Source: Echinometra lucunter | Lineage: Eukaryota; Echinodermata; Echinoidea; Camarodonta; Echinometridae | Direction of reading: 5' to 3' | Length of the DNA stretch: 64,000 nucleotides | Assembly: GCA_029962745.1 (NCBI GenBank) | Contig: CM057160.1 | Span: forward strand, 3,726,433 to 3,790,432 | Part shown: positions 35,186 through 47,006 of the stretch, one piece after another | Position numbering within the stretch: the stretch's first letter is position 1 | Layout: each line of letters begins with the position of its first letter | Position numbers and translations under genes: made by a program | Notes under the pieces: generated by a model | What the model was told of the DNA's origin: nothing | Database searches by the model: none | Seen by the model: only the letters and a program-made list of their open reading frames with translations

Positions 35186-35664
35186 AGGCATTAACATTTT
35201 TATAATTTTTTTAAAAACTCATTTTGCTACTTGAAAAATGGGATAAACATAAGTGTTCTAGTGTAAAAAATACCAGTCTGAAAGTATAATATCCACAGGA
35301 AAACTTAGAACTGTGAACCAATGTTTGAAAAATATATAGGGGTCGGTTGCACAGACTAGACGTAAGGAGTTCACATGCGCGCATGGCTCACCGGATCATA
35401 CTGTGTGTATTGGCGTATCACGTGGAGGGTGGCAGATAACTTTTTTTTTTTTACTCGAGCAAAATGCTCCTCTTATTTATTGCCTCTGAGACCAAAAATA
35501 ATAAAATCACGTTTTGCATCTTACTAACAGTTTTTCATTCCAAATTATGGTTGGTTTCAGGGTTTTTGAGTACCAATACAAGTACTCATACACAAACTAC
35601 TGTTTCATCTTACAGTAGTTTGAGAACTTTTTAAATCGGCTGCTCACATAGTTAGCCAATGCCT
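35186..35664 (+). mobile_element. TTAA element family K-1, copy 2 (479 bp)
   Basis: TTAA at 35182-35185 and 35665-35668. It aligns over its full length with 24591-25076 and 45529-46015. It lies only 130 bp after a PB-A element and about 200 bp before a Harbinger-like element. Confidence 0.78.
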
Positions 35665-35768
35665 TTAATGTGGTCAGATAAGGACAGCTTCTTCTATACC
35701 TTTTACAACTGCAAAATGCTGTTTCTCTTTTATATCTATCATTCTGGGAAAGTTAAAATCACCCCCAA

Positions 35769-35784
35769 CCCCCCCCCCCCCCCC
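35769..35784 (+). repeat. Poly(C) 16
   Basis: Sixteen consecutive C in AT-rich sequence between two MITEs. Confidence 0.95.
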
Positions 35785-35861
35785 ACCAGGAAAAGAGTAT
35801 GCATATATATAAGAATGGACAGCAATAAGGTTTGGAAAATGAAGTACATCACTTTCTCTAA

Positions 35862-36324
35862 GGTTGCGTTCAAGCGACCATTTTTTACCCTAGTATCACG
35901 GTTTTCAAAGATGTATAGTTTAAACCATGGTTGCGTTCAATCAATTTTTTGCAGGTTGCAAAAATAAACATCTTTCAAAACGCAAACATGAAACGCTGAA
36001 AAAGGTGCATTTTGAATCATGATTCTGCAGAACCATGGTCGTTAAAAGTCAACTGAACGCAACAGAGATCTCAATCATTATTCTATGATGTCATTATCAT
36101 GGTCTGTTTCTGGTTCGGGACAAAACAAATTCAGAAAGGGCTTGCCGAAGTTGACCTCTACTTCCTGGGTCAAACTGCGCAGTACGATACCCAGTGGGTG
36201 GGCTTGAAATGAGCGAGAATTAGTGTTGATGAAAAATCGCTTGGACGCTCTCCCAGTAGCCGTGTTTTTGATTTGTGATTCATGTTTGTGATTCTAGCTT
36301 CAAAAAAATCACTTGAACGCACCC
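35862..36324. mobile_element. Harbinger-like TIR element (463 bp)
   Basis: TAA at 35859-35861 and 36325-36327. The left end is GGTTGCGTTCAAGCGA and the inverted right end GGGTGCGTTCAAGTGATTTT. Internal copies of TTGCGTTCAA near 35931 and 36052 repeat the end motif. The 3-bp TAA duplication fits PIF/Harbinger. Non-coding. Confidence 0.72.
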
Positions 36325-36329
36325 TAAAA

Positions 36330-37756
36330 AATCACAATCTTCTTTCTATACAACCCCACATATATCTACCGATTTTTTTACACAACTAATCTGATGCTTT
36401 TTATCTCTATTTGTGTAAATCTTTAATTTGGAGGATTATCTTCTAATATTGCTTTTCCATCACAAATCTATGAATGAAAAATTCCACCATTCAAAGTTCA
36501 AAGCCCTCAAAAGGCCTCACATTTATCAAGTCAAACTGTCAGCAGACTTCTTGAAACATTCACAGCCAGACAATTTCACAACGAAGAATCAATCCCCAAA
36601 ACACACACTGCTGGGCTATATTCTATATGATTTCCCACGCTTGCCCAAGCAATGATAAGGGAATGGATTCATCAGAAACGAAAACCATTTTCTACCTCCA
36701 TTCCAAGGAAAAGAAATCAAATTTTCCCTTTCATCGATCACCTATTCAGCAAGAAAAATAGACATTCTACCGAGCCTCCACAACGTTCTATTGTGGTCTT
36801 TTTTTTAATCAGGTTTGACGAGAGAAAAGTTGAATAGCACTTGTTCAGGCACTGTGGGGAGTTTGGAAGGTGACTTCACTTTAAATGTTACAATAATGTT
36901 ATTAATGTAAGGATCAATGATACAATTTCAAATTGTTTGGAGAGAGAAAACAACTTGGCACTGTGAAATATGGAGATAAACACATGACACTTGAAAATAT
37001 GTAATAAACACCACTGATATTTTGACCTACGACCTCTATCAAACTTGACAGGCAGGGAATGCGATGGAATGTTTTTCATTTTGACAATCAACTGTGTGTA
37101 TGAAGTGTTATTCAATATTTGTCAGAAGATTAAGCTTTTCAACTTTGATTTTACTCAATCTGAAATGCAATAGCCAGCTAAAAGCAAGAAGAATTACCTC
37201 TAGATAAAAAGAATAGGATTTCACATGTAATTCTAGCAGATGATATCACTATTGAAATACATTTAATGGGACTAACAGCAGCCTTTCACACTACAAATTA
37301 TATATGAATCTGCTTTGTACATGTATTACTATCCATTCAGATTTTAAAGGAATTATTTGTATATATATATATATATATATATGAAAGTTTTTTTTATTGG
37401 AACTGAATAAATTGAAAATGAAAAAAAAATATGCAGCAATATTTGTGGACTTATATGATGCAGTAAAATAGGTACATTTTTTTTCTGGTAAGAGATGGAT
37501 GTAGGTTACATGTAGCACAAAAAGTCACTGAGACTGAAATATTTCCACAATTACACCCAAAATATACGCAGAACAATGCAACCAACTTTATGCAACCATG
37601 TGTTTCCGCTCTCTTTTAATACCAATGTTGGCCTTCTCTACCTCAGCCATTTCCCTTTCTGTTATTTTTTTTCTCCTCTGAATCCCATCTCTACCTTCTC
37701 TTCTACCATGTGTCGCAAGTATTGTTTTGCCGGCAAAAAAAGGTACATACATGTAA
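36330..37756. other. Unique AT-rich sequence with (TA)n
   Basis: A (TA)n run lies at 37361-37382. No gene recognised among the small frames on either strand. Confidence 0.5.
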
Positions 37757-37761
37757 CTTAA

Positions 37762-38321
37762 AGGGAAAGTCCACCCTAGAAGTTTCATTATTTCAATAAA
37801 AGGATATAAATTGGAACAGCATTTTAAAAAAGAAATGAGCAAAATCAGTCAAAGAATAAGAAAATTACACTCATTTACATTTTCTAGTAAATTACTCTTG
37901 GCTCTGCAAATTGGCAACACTGATGACATCATATGTGAGCAGGTCTCCATTCACTTTGTACATGACATTTTACATTTTCTCAATTTTCTTGAAAATTACA
38001 CATTTTCTCATCCCATAGTCAAAGTATGTTATGTAAAAAGCAATTCTTCTTAACATACATTGACTATGGGGGTTAGAAAATGTGTAACTTCCAAGAAAAT
38101 TGAGAAAATGTGAAATTTCATGTACAAAGTGAATGGAGACCTGCTCGCATATGATGTCACCAGTGTTGCCAATTTGCAGAGCCAAGAGTAGTTTAATAGA
38201 AAATGTAAATGAGTGTAATTTTCTTATTCTTTGCCCAATTTTGCTCATTTCTTTTTTAAAATGCTGTTCAAATTTATCTCCTTTTATTGAAACAGTGAAA
38301 TTTCTAGGGTGGACTTACCCT
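37762..38321. mobile_element. Palindromic TTAA element family KP-1, copy 2 (560 bp)
   Basis: TTAA at 37758-37761 and 38322-38325. It is near-identical to 29483-30041 across both arms. The four shared frames of about 60-92 codons are products of the palindrome. Confidence 0.85.
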
Positions 38322-38324
38322 TTA

Positions 38325-39387
38325 AAGAATTTATTAATTCTCACTACCATCAAATTTGCTGAGAAATAAAGCACTGATCAGTTGACCAAAGAATTGCCTG
38401 CAAATTTGTGCAAACAGGTACAAGCATTTGAAGAATGAAAAGATGATGTTGATGATCAATGTAAACTACCAACCCAGACAATGTATATTGACAAAGCATA
38501 CAGGGGTATATACAATGTATAGAGAGAAAGCAACAAGGATTTAAAGGTTTAGATAGGCCAACATGTATGTCTGTTAAGGGGACTACATCACAGGAAAGCG
38601 GCAAAATTATCAATTTTCTTTTTCTTCAGAATGATTCATTACAATATTTAGTTATTCCAATAAACGACAAAGAAATAAATTACAATGGAAGGCATTAACA
38701 CATGCATACAAACATTTATACAAATGTACTATAGTCACATTACAAATGAAGATGGCATTGTTTAACTGACAATTTGTGCATTATTTATCTGTAAAACGTT
38801 CATTTTAACAGTGAACTATAGTCAGGGTTTCCTTACTAAAACATTCACAGGGGAATGATGTGCTTCTCTTTGATTTTGTTTTCGTTTTCACCACAAATCA
38901 AGACAAGACCGTCTTTAATCTCTGAGACAGGTCTCTTTCTATTGAAACATCTTTGCATTCCAATGCACTTGGCGGGTATCTTGGGTTTCTGTGGCGACAA
39001 TGGTCTGGAATATCATGGGATTAGGGGCTCTATAGTAGTACAGGAATAGGAAGGGGGGCTAGTATTTTATACATGGATTGGGGATGATTTTCGTAGATTC
39101 AATGGACCAGAAGTCATTAGAATACCCTGGGATTATAAATTCTATAGTACCACAGGAATATGAACAGGGATGGCATCTTACAAGTCTATTGGCTATTCTG
39201 ACATACTGTATGCCTGCCAATAATGGCTCTGAAACTAAGGTTTATTTCATCAAAGTTGAACACCCATCTGGCTCTCAGCAAAACCTTCTTGTTTACATCC
39301 CTGAACACTATGAACTAGTATTCATACCCCCATCTTAATAAATATTACATAAAATGTTATTATTTGATCCCACCTGTAAAATAAAAT
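38325..39387. other. Unique sequence with a small tandem duplication
   Basis: A diverged duplication of about 48 bp lies at 39004-39051 and 39116-39163 (shared words ATGGGATTA/CTGGGATTA, TCTATAGTA, CACAGGAATA). Otherwise unremarkable. Confidence 0.45.
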
Positions 39388-39534
39388 GGGGCCTGTTGCA
39401 TAAAATTTGCCATTGATGGTAACTTTGCCATCAATGGTAACATTGAATTTGATTGCCTGTTGAGCAATATTACCATAGTAGTTACAATTGATGGCAGAGT
39501 TACCATTAATGGTAAGTTTTATGCAAACAGGGGG
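39388..39534. mobile_element. Fold-back MITE (147 bp) of the CCTGTTGCATAAAA type
   Basis: The ends GGGGCCTGTTGCATAAAA and the inverted CCCCCTGTTTGCATAAAA enclose repeated ATTGATGGTAAC-type words, so most of the element folds back. This terminus type is frequent in echinoderm and other marine-invertebrate genomes (from memory). It runs into 14 G (39530-39543) and an (AG)n tract. Confidence 0.7.
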
Positions 39535-39654
39535 GGGGGGGGGCAGAGAGAGAGAGAGAGAGAGTAAGAGAGTGGAGGGGATGATGACAGTCACTACAAC
39601 TGCAGGTGTTCCAACCTCTGTAAAAAATACATTTTCTGTAATAAAAAGAGTTAC

Positions 39655-40190
39655 TTGTACATGTGGTTGACTAGTTGTATAGCAAAACTTTTGTATGCTA
39701 TGGGTTTTCACTGCTTTTCTACATCTAGACCTACAGAAAATCCTCCCCCCCCCCCTCCATCTTTCCTTCACAGCTGTAAAGCAAAGTCATGTACATATAG
39801 ATACTTAATGCATCATTTACTCTACTTCCATATAAACCATACTATATCTAATAGCAAAAGAAAACACAGCACTTGTCATGCAAAGAAAACAGCAAATAGA
39901 GCACGATGTGGTGACGATTTCCAAACTGCCCGCAAGGTGCCATTCGTAAAGCATCACTTGGCACTGCCTACATTAATATTTCAGGCCTATGTTTTGTGTA
40001 AAGCATGGGAGTTTGCATGCATTTGGTTCAGGAAGTCGGCAGGGCTGAAAGCTACGTCCGAGGAATGTGATATGTACTTGACATTCCAAACGATGGGCAA
40101 AGATGGCGTGTTTCAAAGACGGCTTGTATTGCAAATTTTCTCTACCTTTCTTTAATATTTTCTGGGTTACCTTTCCGGATAGGGCCATCT
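39655..40190 (+). other. Long open frame, probably non-coding block
   Basis: A 166-codon plus-strand frame (39655-40155) is the longest one that does not depend on a simple repeat, although it includes a poly-proline run from 11 C (39745-39755). I recognise no domain, and there is no clear splice or start context. The part 39890-40190 is GC-richer and repeat-free, with words such as TTTGCATGCATTTGG, so it may be a regulatory block. (CT)n follows at 40216-40243. Confidence 0.25.
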
Positions 40191-40249
40191 ACTGTCAATT
40201 TACCTCTCCTTGCTATCTCTCTCTCTCTCTCTCTCTCTCTGTCTGTCTC

Positions 40250-43240
40250 TCTCTCCCTTGATTTATCTATCTCTCAAAAACTGTACCCATCTCAAAATAT
40301 TCACATAGGCTGGTAAGTCTATTCATGAAAAAATAGCACTGGAAAATTGAGAGAAATTATGAATTGTGAAAAACAGCAATATTCTGCATGAGAAACGAGC
40401 ACTTGCAACAACAGGTGCCTATACAAGGGCCCCCATATTTAAAAAAAAGAGGGGGCACTTACATACAGGCCTCAAAAATGTCAATCAAGGCCTCTAGCAT
40501 AATATTAGTAATAGGCTCTCTAAAAACAATGAACAAGAAAAATTTTCACTTGTTACCAAATTATGCTTTATAAGTCACAAAAGCCACCTGGGTGATCTAA
40601 AATCTTATGATCTTTCCTTTAAAACAAAACCGAAGAAGTGTAAACACAGTGCTCTCCAATACAGCATCAATAATAAATGTTTGGTCTTTATAAACTAGAT
40701 TGCTATCCCATGCTAGCACTACATTTTTTTAAAAGAAGGTGAGAAGTGATCAACTTCAGAAACCAGACGGAGGGGGCCTACTGTAGCTGATAAGGGGCAA
40801 TGAGCTGTGAAGTTGGAAGTCCAATATCGGGGAAAGTGCCCCTGTCTGCGATCATGCGTGTTTGTCACTTCAGGTAGTAGAAAAAGAATCAAACGGAATT
40901 AGACCTCATGCTTCAGGCTTCATCTGGTAGTGATGCATATTGGTTATTAATAAAACAATTGTTGTGAAAAGATCTAAATACAGAACATATAATAGGGGCA
41001 AGTCTACAGTAGGCCACCATACATACTTGTACATGACCAACCACATAATATTATGTGATGCTATCTTCAGTGATTGTATTAAGATGATAGCTCTATTAGT
41101 GTAGGGGTCTACATTTACAAGTGTACATGATTGTATACATGTACATGTATGAAATACAGTCAATTACATGACAGATTGGATGTCATTATGTTCAGAATGA
41201 CCAAATACCTTAAATTTACCCAATAATATCCATATCCCCCCACCCTCCCCCCCCCCCCCCCAAAAAAAATAACCTGACAGTTCTGGTAACAGCTCATCAA
41301 TAATTTCATGAATAAACATGAATGCAATGATAAAACTATGCAAATCAATATTTTTCATACATTTATACATACCTTGAAAAACATAGTAAAAATAGAATGA
41401 CAGAACAAGATAATGGAATGATTCCATATTCATACTGATATATGTATACTCTTGATTGATATCACTGCAGATGGCACTATACAGTCCAGGTAAGATTGTT
41501 TGCTTTTTATTTTAAGAATCTTGATTTGTTATCTACTGGAAAAAACTCTTGACCTTCAAACACATCAAAAGGAAATAAAACATCGACTGCAACTAATGTA
41601 TACAGAATTTAAAAGGGGGATTCACAGAAGTCATAAATGTGTATTAAAATCTATATAATTCACTGGACATTGTGCCTATTAATGACAGGAGAGAATCAAG
41701 CACAGTTATGCTCTGAACTTTATATCACACAAGAATGACTGTGAAACCAATACTCGAGTGGCAATTGCTATCTAACATTTCTGACAGTTGGGTCATCATG
41801 GAAAAAAATATGTATGTACAGGTGTAATTTTTTTTTTTTAAATCATCTTGCTTGAACTAGATCATTGCTAATACATCAGCAGAGATAACAAAAACAAAAA
41901 CAAAAAAAACAAAAAAACAAAAAAACGAGAAGAGTGTTAACTGAAATATAGATACCGGAGTATAAGAGTTCATACCCTACTGGCATTTGGCAAGCTATAG
42001 TTGCAAGTCGATAAAAAATGCCCCCTCTCCTCCTTTCCCCTCCTTCAATCTGTTACATTCTTTAAAGAAATTTGCTGTGAGACAGATTCAAAGAAAGGGA
42101 GTGGATAGTGTGGACTTATCTGCCTCGAGTGATCACTATTGGACAAAAGAATTCTTGAAAATGGATCTTTCTTACCCCCCAAGGGCTATAATGTACACAT
42201 ACAGCATCTTAGAGAGGTGGTAGAGATGATGGGATGAAGGAGGGATGGGTGAGAATAGAGAGTAATGGAAAGATGGGGGAATGGAGTGAAATAGATATTG
42301 AAACAAATAAATTGGTATTTTTGATAGGCATGCCACAAAATGATGAAAAAGGAGGAAAGTGAGAATCACATTATAACAACAACTTTGCTACAAAGAGACC
42401 ACTTGCTCAGTGTATGTAATCTAAGCCCACTAACATACAACAAGAATGATTGGGGGATATTTGATAGGGTGTTAAGAAAGGGAACACCACTTTCAATAAG
42501 GGGAGGGTGTTGAAGACTTGACACTAAAGGGAAGGGGGAGAGGGCTTATCGCAGACAGAGGAGGAAGAAACCATCTCACGTATGCGACCGTAATCATTTA
42601 GAATTGCTAAATCGTAGGGAAAGTACGGTAACATTACCCCCGAATCTCTCCATTTGTGGTCTGGCCATGACATTGACGTTGGACAACCATGTTTAACGAC
42701 GGTGACAAAGACGGAGAGAAGAATACGGCCAGTCTGGGAGGAGGCGTTGCAAGGGGCTCGTGTTGCACGGGACACATGCAAATTTCAAGCACTATTTGTG
42801 TTCGCTTTACCACCCGCGTGCATATTTTTTAGCCTAAGTGCTCCCCCTGAATGGCGTGCGATGTGTCCACTTGAATTCTAATTTTCATTGCCAGCCCTGC
42901 ATATTACGCGACACCTGACCTTCGCAGAAGGAGCGGAGAGCCCCCTCTTTGGGAGAACAGGAAATTATAAACAAATATTAGACAAATGGAAATGATTGCA
43001 AATGCTTGACCACTGCCGGGGCAATGAGGATCTTTTGTCTGGCTCCCCAATACCTTTCTTCAGTCCCACATGTTTGAATATGTGCAGGCTTGTCAAATAC
43101 AGAACCTGTCCAGAATAACATGGCATATACAGGTTGGTACTGTACATGTACTTGTACAGATATATCACACTGCCAAAAAAAAAAAGGGTTCCAGCAATGA
43201 AACAAGACTCCTGGAGGAACTGCTTAAACATCTTAAAATC
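40250..43240. other. Unique sequence with poly(C) and a GC-richer island
   Basis: Fifteen C at 41247-41261; an A-rich (CAAAA)n run at 41889-41925; a purine-rich segment at 42200-42290. The block 42580-42950 is GC-richer, repeat-free and holds a perfect octamer ATGCAAAT (42776-42783). Overlapping frames on both strands there (42524-42781, 42654-42881) have no domain. No gene called. Confidence 0.4.
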
Positions 43241-43245
43241 TTGAT

Positions 43246-43409
43246 CAGGGGGGCGTTTCATCAACATTTAGCGTCTGACAAGCTGTCAGATCTGACATCT
43301 GTCCTTGATTTTGATTGGCTGAGAAGCATCATTACTATGGCAACTGTCGGATAAAACAGACTTTGTCAGATAAAACATCCGACAAGTCCTTTCATGAAAC
43401 GCTCCCCTG
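43246..43409. mobile_element. Fold-back MITE (164 bp) of the GCGTTTCATGAAA type
   Basis: The ends CAGGGGGGCGTTTCAT and the inverted CAGGGGAGCGTTTCATGAAA bracket inner inverted blocks (CTGACAAGCTGTCAGATCTG and relatives) and the common filler GATTTTGATTGGCTGAGAAG. The same filler occurs in the element at 57267. No coding capacity. Confidence 0.75.
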
Positions 43410-43411
43410 GC

Positions 43412-45010
43412 TAGTAGAACTAAATCCTTGTAAACATTTTTGACCAACAAAGGATAACATAAAAAAATATAACAAACAACAGAGCACTGTAAGCGAACAA
43501 TGCTCTCCCCCCCCCCCCCCCATTGGGCCCATCCACTGTCTATCTCAAAGTTCTGGTGCTACTTGTACATGTACATGATAACCTCAAGGTTTCAAAAGCA
43601 TGTTAAACTTTATGGTTAGGGACAGTCAAGTGAACGTAAACGTTAAATCTCCATTGGCCCATCAATTCATTACAATATACATGCATATAAAGTCTTGGTA
43701 GTGCATCCTCATTAACTTGTCATTTTAATTAACGTTTAGTTAGAATTGCTTTGGAATCTGTCAGAATTTTTCTTCTTTATTATCAGCACCGCTCTCAAAT
43801 ACTTGTCAAAAACAATGTACACATGAACGTGAATGTTTCCATTACATTTAGCAATCAATGGTCAACATTTTGAAGAACATTAAACAAATGCCAGCAGAAA
43901 TACTGATGGAAACACCAGGGGTTGGCGACCATGAAATACCCAGTGGCAACCAGACATTGTATCAATTTCCACAATCTGGGAGGGGGTTTTGGTGGGAAAA
44001 GACCCTATTCTGTATTCAGCCGGGGACATAGACAATCAAATTATGAGGGGACCAGGGGGGATGAAAGGCGATGCTCTCCAAATACGCGGCCTAGCTGTCC
44101 TTAGTCCCACTCATAGAGATACAGGTGATGAGGATGTCGTGGGTGATCCTGTCGAGGCATAGGAGATGTGGTCCTGGGGTGGAGTAGTTAGATTAGAGGA
44201 TATTGGGGAAGAACACTGTTACTCTCTAAAGCTTACTTTGATCTATTGTTACTGTCACATTTAGTGTACACATGCAGAAGAACCCCCTAAAGACACCTTC
44301 AAATACGATAATGATACTAAAAACAGTGCAGCAATCAAAATGGACACAACTTAAGCACTTTCACATATATAGCATGCTTACAGGCCTTTGTTGCTTCTTC
44401 TTTTTCAGCTTCACCTGCCACTGACTGACAAAGATAATTATCTTTTATATCCCTCTCCTACACCATGTTTTAATGTAGGTCAATATACAGGTAGATCTAT
44501 ACGACAGTGGTAGGACCAGCAAGCATTGCAATGATACACAATGAGCCGTGACAGTTAAGTCTCCCCGATAATGGATACGCCACATCGGCAGTCAGGAAAC
44601 ACAGGTGACAGTGTGCTGTCGTCTGTTTGGACTACATTTTCTGTTTTGGCGCCCTCGGGGATGACTCACCCCTCCAGGCTTTTCAGGTTTTCATGAGATC
44701 TTGAAGCTAGATACCACGGATCCTACTCAAGAAAAAAAAGTGCCCGCATGAGGGAGAAAGAGAGGGGGCAGTCATCACACGTAACGGTGAGGTAGTGAGA
44801 TGGAGATTGAGCTGATAACGATAAGGATGATGGTAAGATGAGTTGCTTTGCTATTTCAGTGCCTCTGCTCAAATGTACGGAAGAAAACTACCACATTTTA
44901 TCCAACAAACACAAGAAAATTTCAGTTTATCTTTACAGCTACATAAAGACAACTGATATTTTCTTGTATAACATTTTGATGTGAATACAATAATTACATG
45001 TACCAACCTT
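43412..45010. other. Unique sequence with poly(C) and a candidate regulatory block
   Basis: Fifteen C at 43507-43521. The block 44515-44850 is GC-richer, with an AP-1-type word TGACTCA (44662-44668) and two adjacent GATAA words (44814 and 44820). No exon recognised. Confidence 0.4.
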
Positions 45011-45013
45011 AAG

Positions 45014-45523
45014 TGTAGTGATCAGATTGTGAAATACATGGAGTATATTCTTTTGTAGTGAATTTGCTGCAAAAGGGTTGTAGGAAAGTTGTGGTTTTGT
45101 AGTGTTTTGTAGTGCCCATGCTTTTGTTGTGAAGCAGTTGTTCTTAGGTGTGAAAGAGGTGTAAATAAGCTGTACAATAATGGTAAAATAATGGTAAAAT
45201 GAGAGTAGATTGGTAGTACTTTATTTGTGAAAAAGTAGTGGTTTTGTCTCCAGCACAATAGTAGACATCCTGTCATCAAGTGGTCTACTATCACCTGTCC
45301 TGAGCAGTTCTTTTTTAATCCAGTGTCAATCAAGGCAATAATCTGTCTATATATTGTTATATGAAGCTTTAACACATCCTGTTATTGATTATTCTGCTGG
45401 TGAACACTTGTTAAGCCTGATCATTATTTAACACCCTTTTTAACAGCAAAACCACTACTTTTATACACTTTTTTCAGAGACTTCACTGCGAAAGACCAGC
45501 TTTTTCACAATCAGATCGCTACA
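45014..45523. mobile_element. TIR-bounded element abutting family K-1 copy 3
   Basis: The left end TGTAGTGATCAGATTGTGAA and the inverted right end TGTAGCGATCTGATTGTGAA match at 18 of 20 bases. The interior has further inverted blocks (AGTAGTGGTTTTG near 45233, CAAAACCACTACTTTT near 45448). It ends five bases before the K-1 element. The 117-codon minus-strand frame here has no domain. Target duplication not resolved. Confidence 0.6.
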
Positions 45524-45528
45524 GTGAA

Positions 45529-46015
45529 AGGCATTGGTTAACATTGTTATAATTTTAAAAAAACATTTTTCTACTTGAAAATGGGATAAATATAAGGGTT
45601 ATAGTGTAAAAATACCAGTTTCAAAGTTTTAAAGTATAATATCCACAGGAAATATTTTCAAATATTAGAAATGTGAACCAATGTTTGAAAAATATATATA
45701 AGGGTCGGTCGCACAGAATAGATGTAAGGAGTGCGCATGCGCGCATGGCTCACTGGACCGTACTGTGTGTATTGGCATATCACGTGGAGGGAGGCAGATA
45801 ACGGTCTTTTTGAACTCGAGTAAAACCGTCCTCTTATTTCATTGTCTCTGAGACCAAAAAGAATAAAATCGCAGTTTGCATCTTACTAACAGTATTTCAT
45901 TCCAAATTATGGTTGGTTTCAGGGTTTTTGTGTACAAATACAAGTACTCATACACATGTTTCATCTTAGTTTGAGAATTCTTTAAATCGGCTGCTTACAA
46001 AGTTAGCCAATACCT
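45529..46015 (+). mobile_element. TTAA element family K-1, copy 3 (487 bp)
   Basis: The right flank is TTAA (46016-46019), but the left flank reads TGAA (45525-45528), one base off. The body matches the other two copies along its length. The left flank may have mutated, or been altered by the abutting TIR element. Confidence 0.75.
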
Positions 46016-46019
46016 TTAA

Positions 46020-46400
46020 GGTAATGAATGTATTACATGCAAAACTATATGCAACAGTGTACTTTCCTTACAAAAGACCTTATAATATAATTTGTTTAAT
46101 GAATAATGTGTAATGTGCCCCTGACATTCACTTCACTTGTTTTTGAGGCACCTTGGAACAAATGCAAAAGGGATGATTAGTTATTTTGGATGGTTGGAAT
46201 ATATTGGGACAAAGTGTAATAATTATTATCGCATTTGTCATTATCATGAGGTGAAAAAAACAGTTACAGTCAGCCTTAATCTTTCTGGGGCAAATGACAC
46301 TGAGCAATAGTTTGAAGTCATAATTTTCATGTTGTATTTCAAAAGATCATTCATGCCCTCTGATTTTTAGGTGATTATACATGAAAGTTCATCACTATTT
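46020..46400. other. Unique AT-rich sequence
   Basis: Nothing recognised. Confidence 0.5.
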
Positions 46401-46406
46401 GGGCAA

Positions 46407-46491
46407 AGAGAGAGAGAAAAAAAAATTAGGGAGCAAGAGAGGGTGAGAGAGAGAGAGAGAGAGAGAGGGGGAGAGAGAGAGGGGAGAGAGA
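46407..46491 (+). repeat. (AG)n-rich tract
   Basis: Nearly pure purines with several (AG)n runs, separated by about 90 bp from the GAAA array. The lead-in word CACTATTTGGG (46390) recurs at 47181 before another AG tract, so the two purine blocks are probably related by duplication. Confidence 0.9.
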
Positions 46492-46583
46492 TTTGAAGGG
46501 ACTGAGAAGCTACCTTTATGTGAACACTGAGAAAGAGTTGGAGATAAAGCTCAAATACAACTTGAGACAACTACTGCACATAG

Positions 46584-46587
46584 AGAC

Positions 46588-46622
<35 letters not shown>

Positions 46623-47006
46623 CAAAGAAAGAAAGAGAAACAAAGAAAGAGAAATAAAGAAAGAAAGAAAGAAAGAAAGAGAAAGAAAGTGAAAGAAAGA
46701 TAGAAAGAAAGAAAGAAAAAGAAAGAAAGAAAGAGAAAGAAAGAAAGAGAAAGAAAGAAAGAAAAAGAAAGAAAGAAAGAAAGAGAAAGAGAAAGAAAGA
46801 AAGAAAGAAAGAAAGAGAAAGAAAGTGAAAGAAAGTGAAAGAAAGATAGAAAGAAAGAAAAAGAAAGAAAGAAAGAGAAAGAAAGAAAGAAAGAAAGAAA
46901 GAGAAAGAAAGAAAAAGAAAGAAAGAAAGAAAGAAAGAGAAAGAAAGAAAGAAAGGAAGATTGAAAGAGAAAAAGAGAGAAAGAAAGAAAAAGGAAAAGA
47001 AAGAAA
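46584..47006 (+). repeat. (GAAA)n array, about 420 bp
   Basis: Over 400 bp of GAAA units with ACAAA, GAGAAA and GTGAAA variants, all purine-rich on the plus strand. The 195-codon minus-strand frame, rich in F, L and S, is an artefact of the repeat. Confidence 0.97.
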
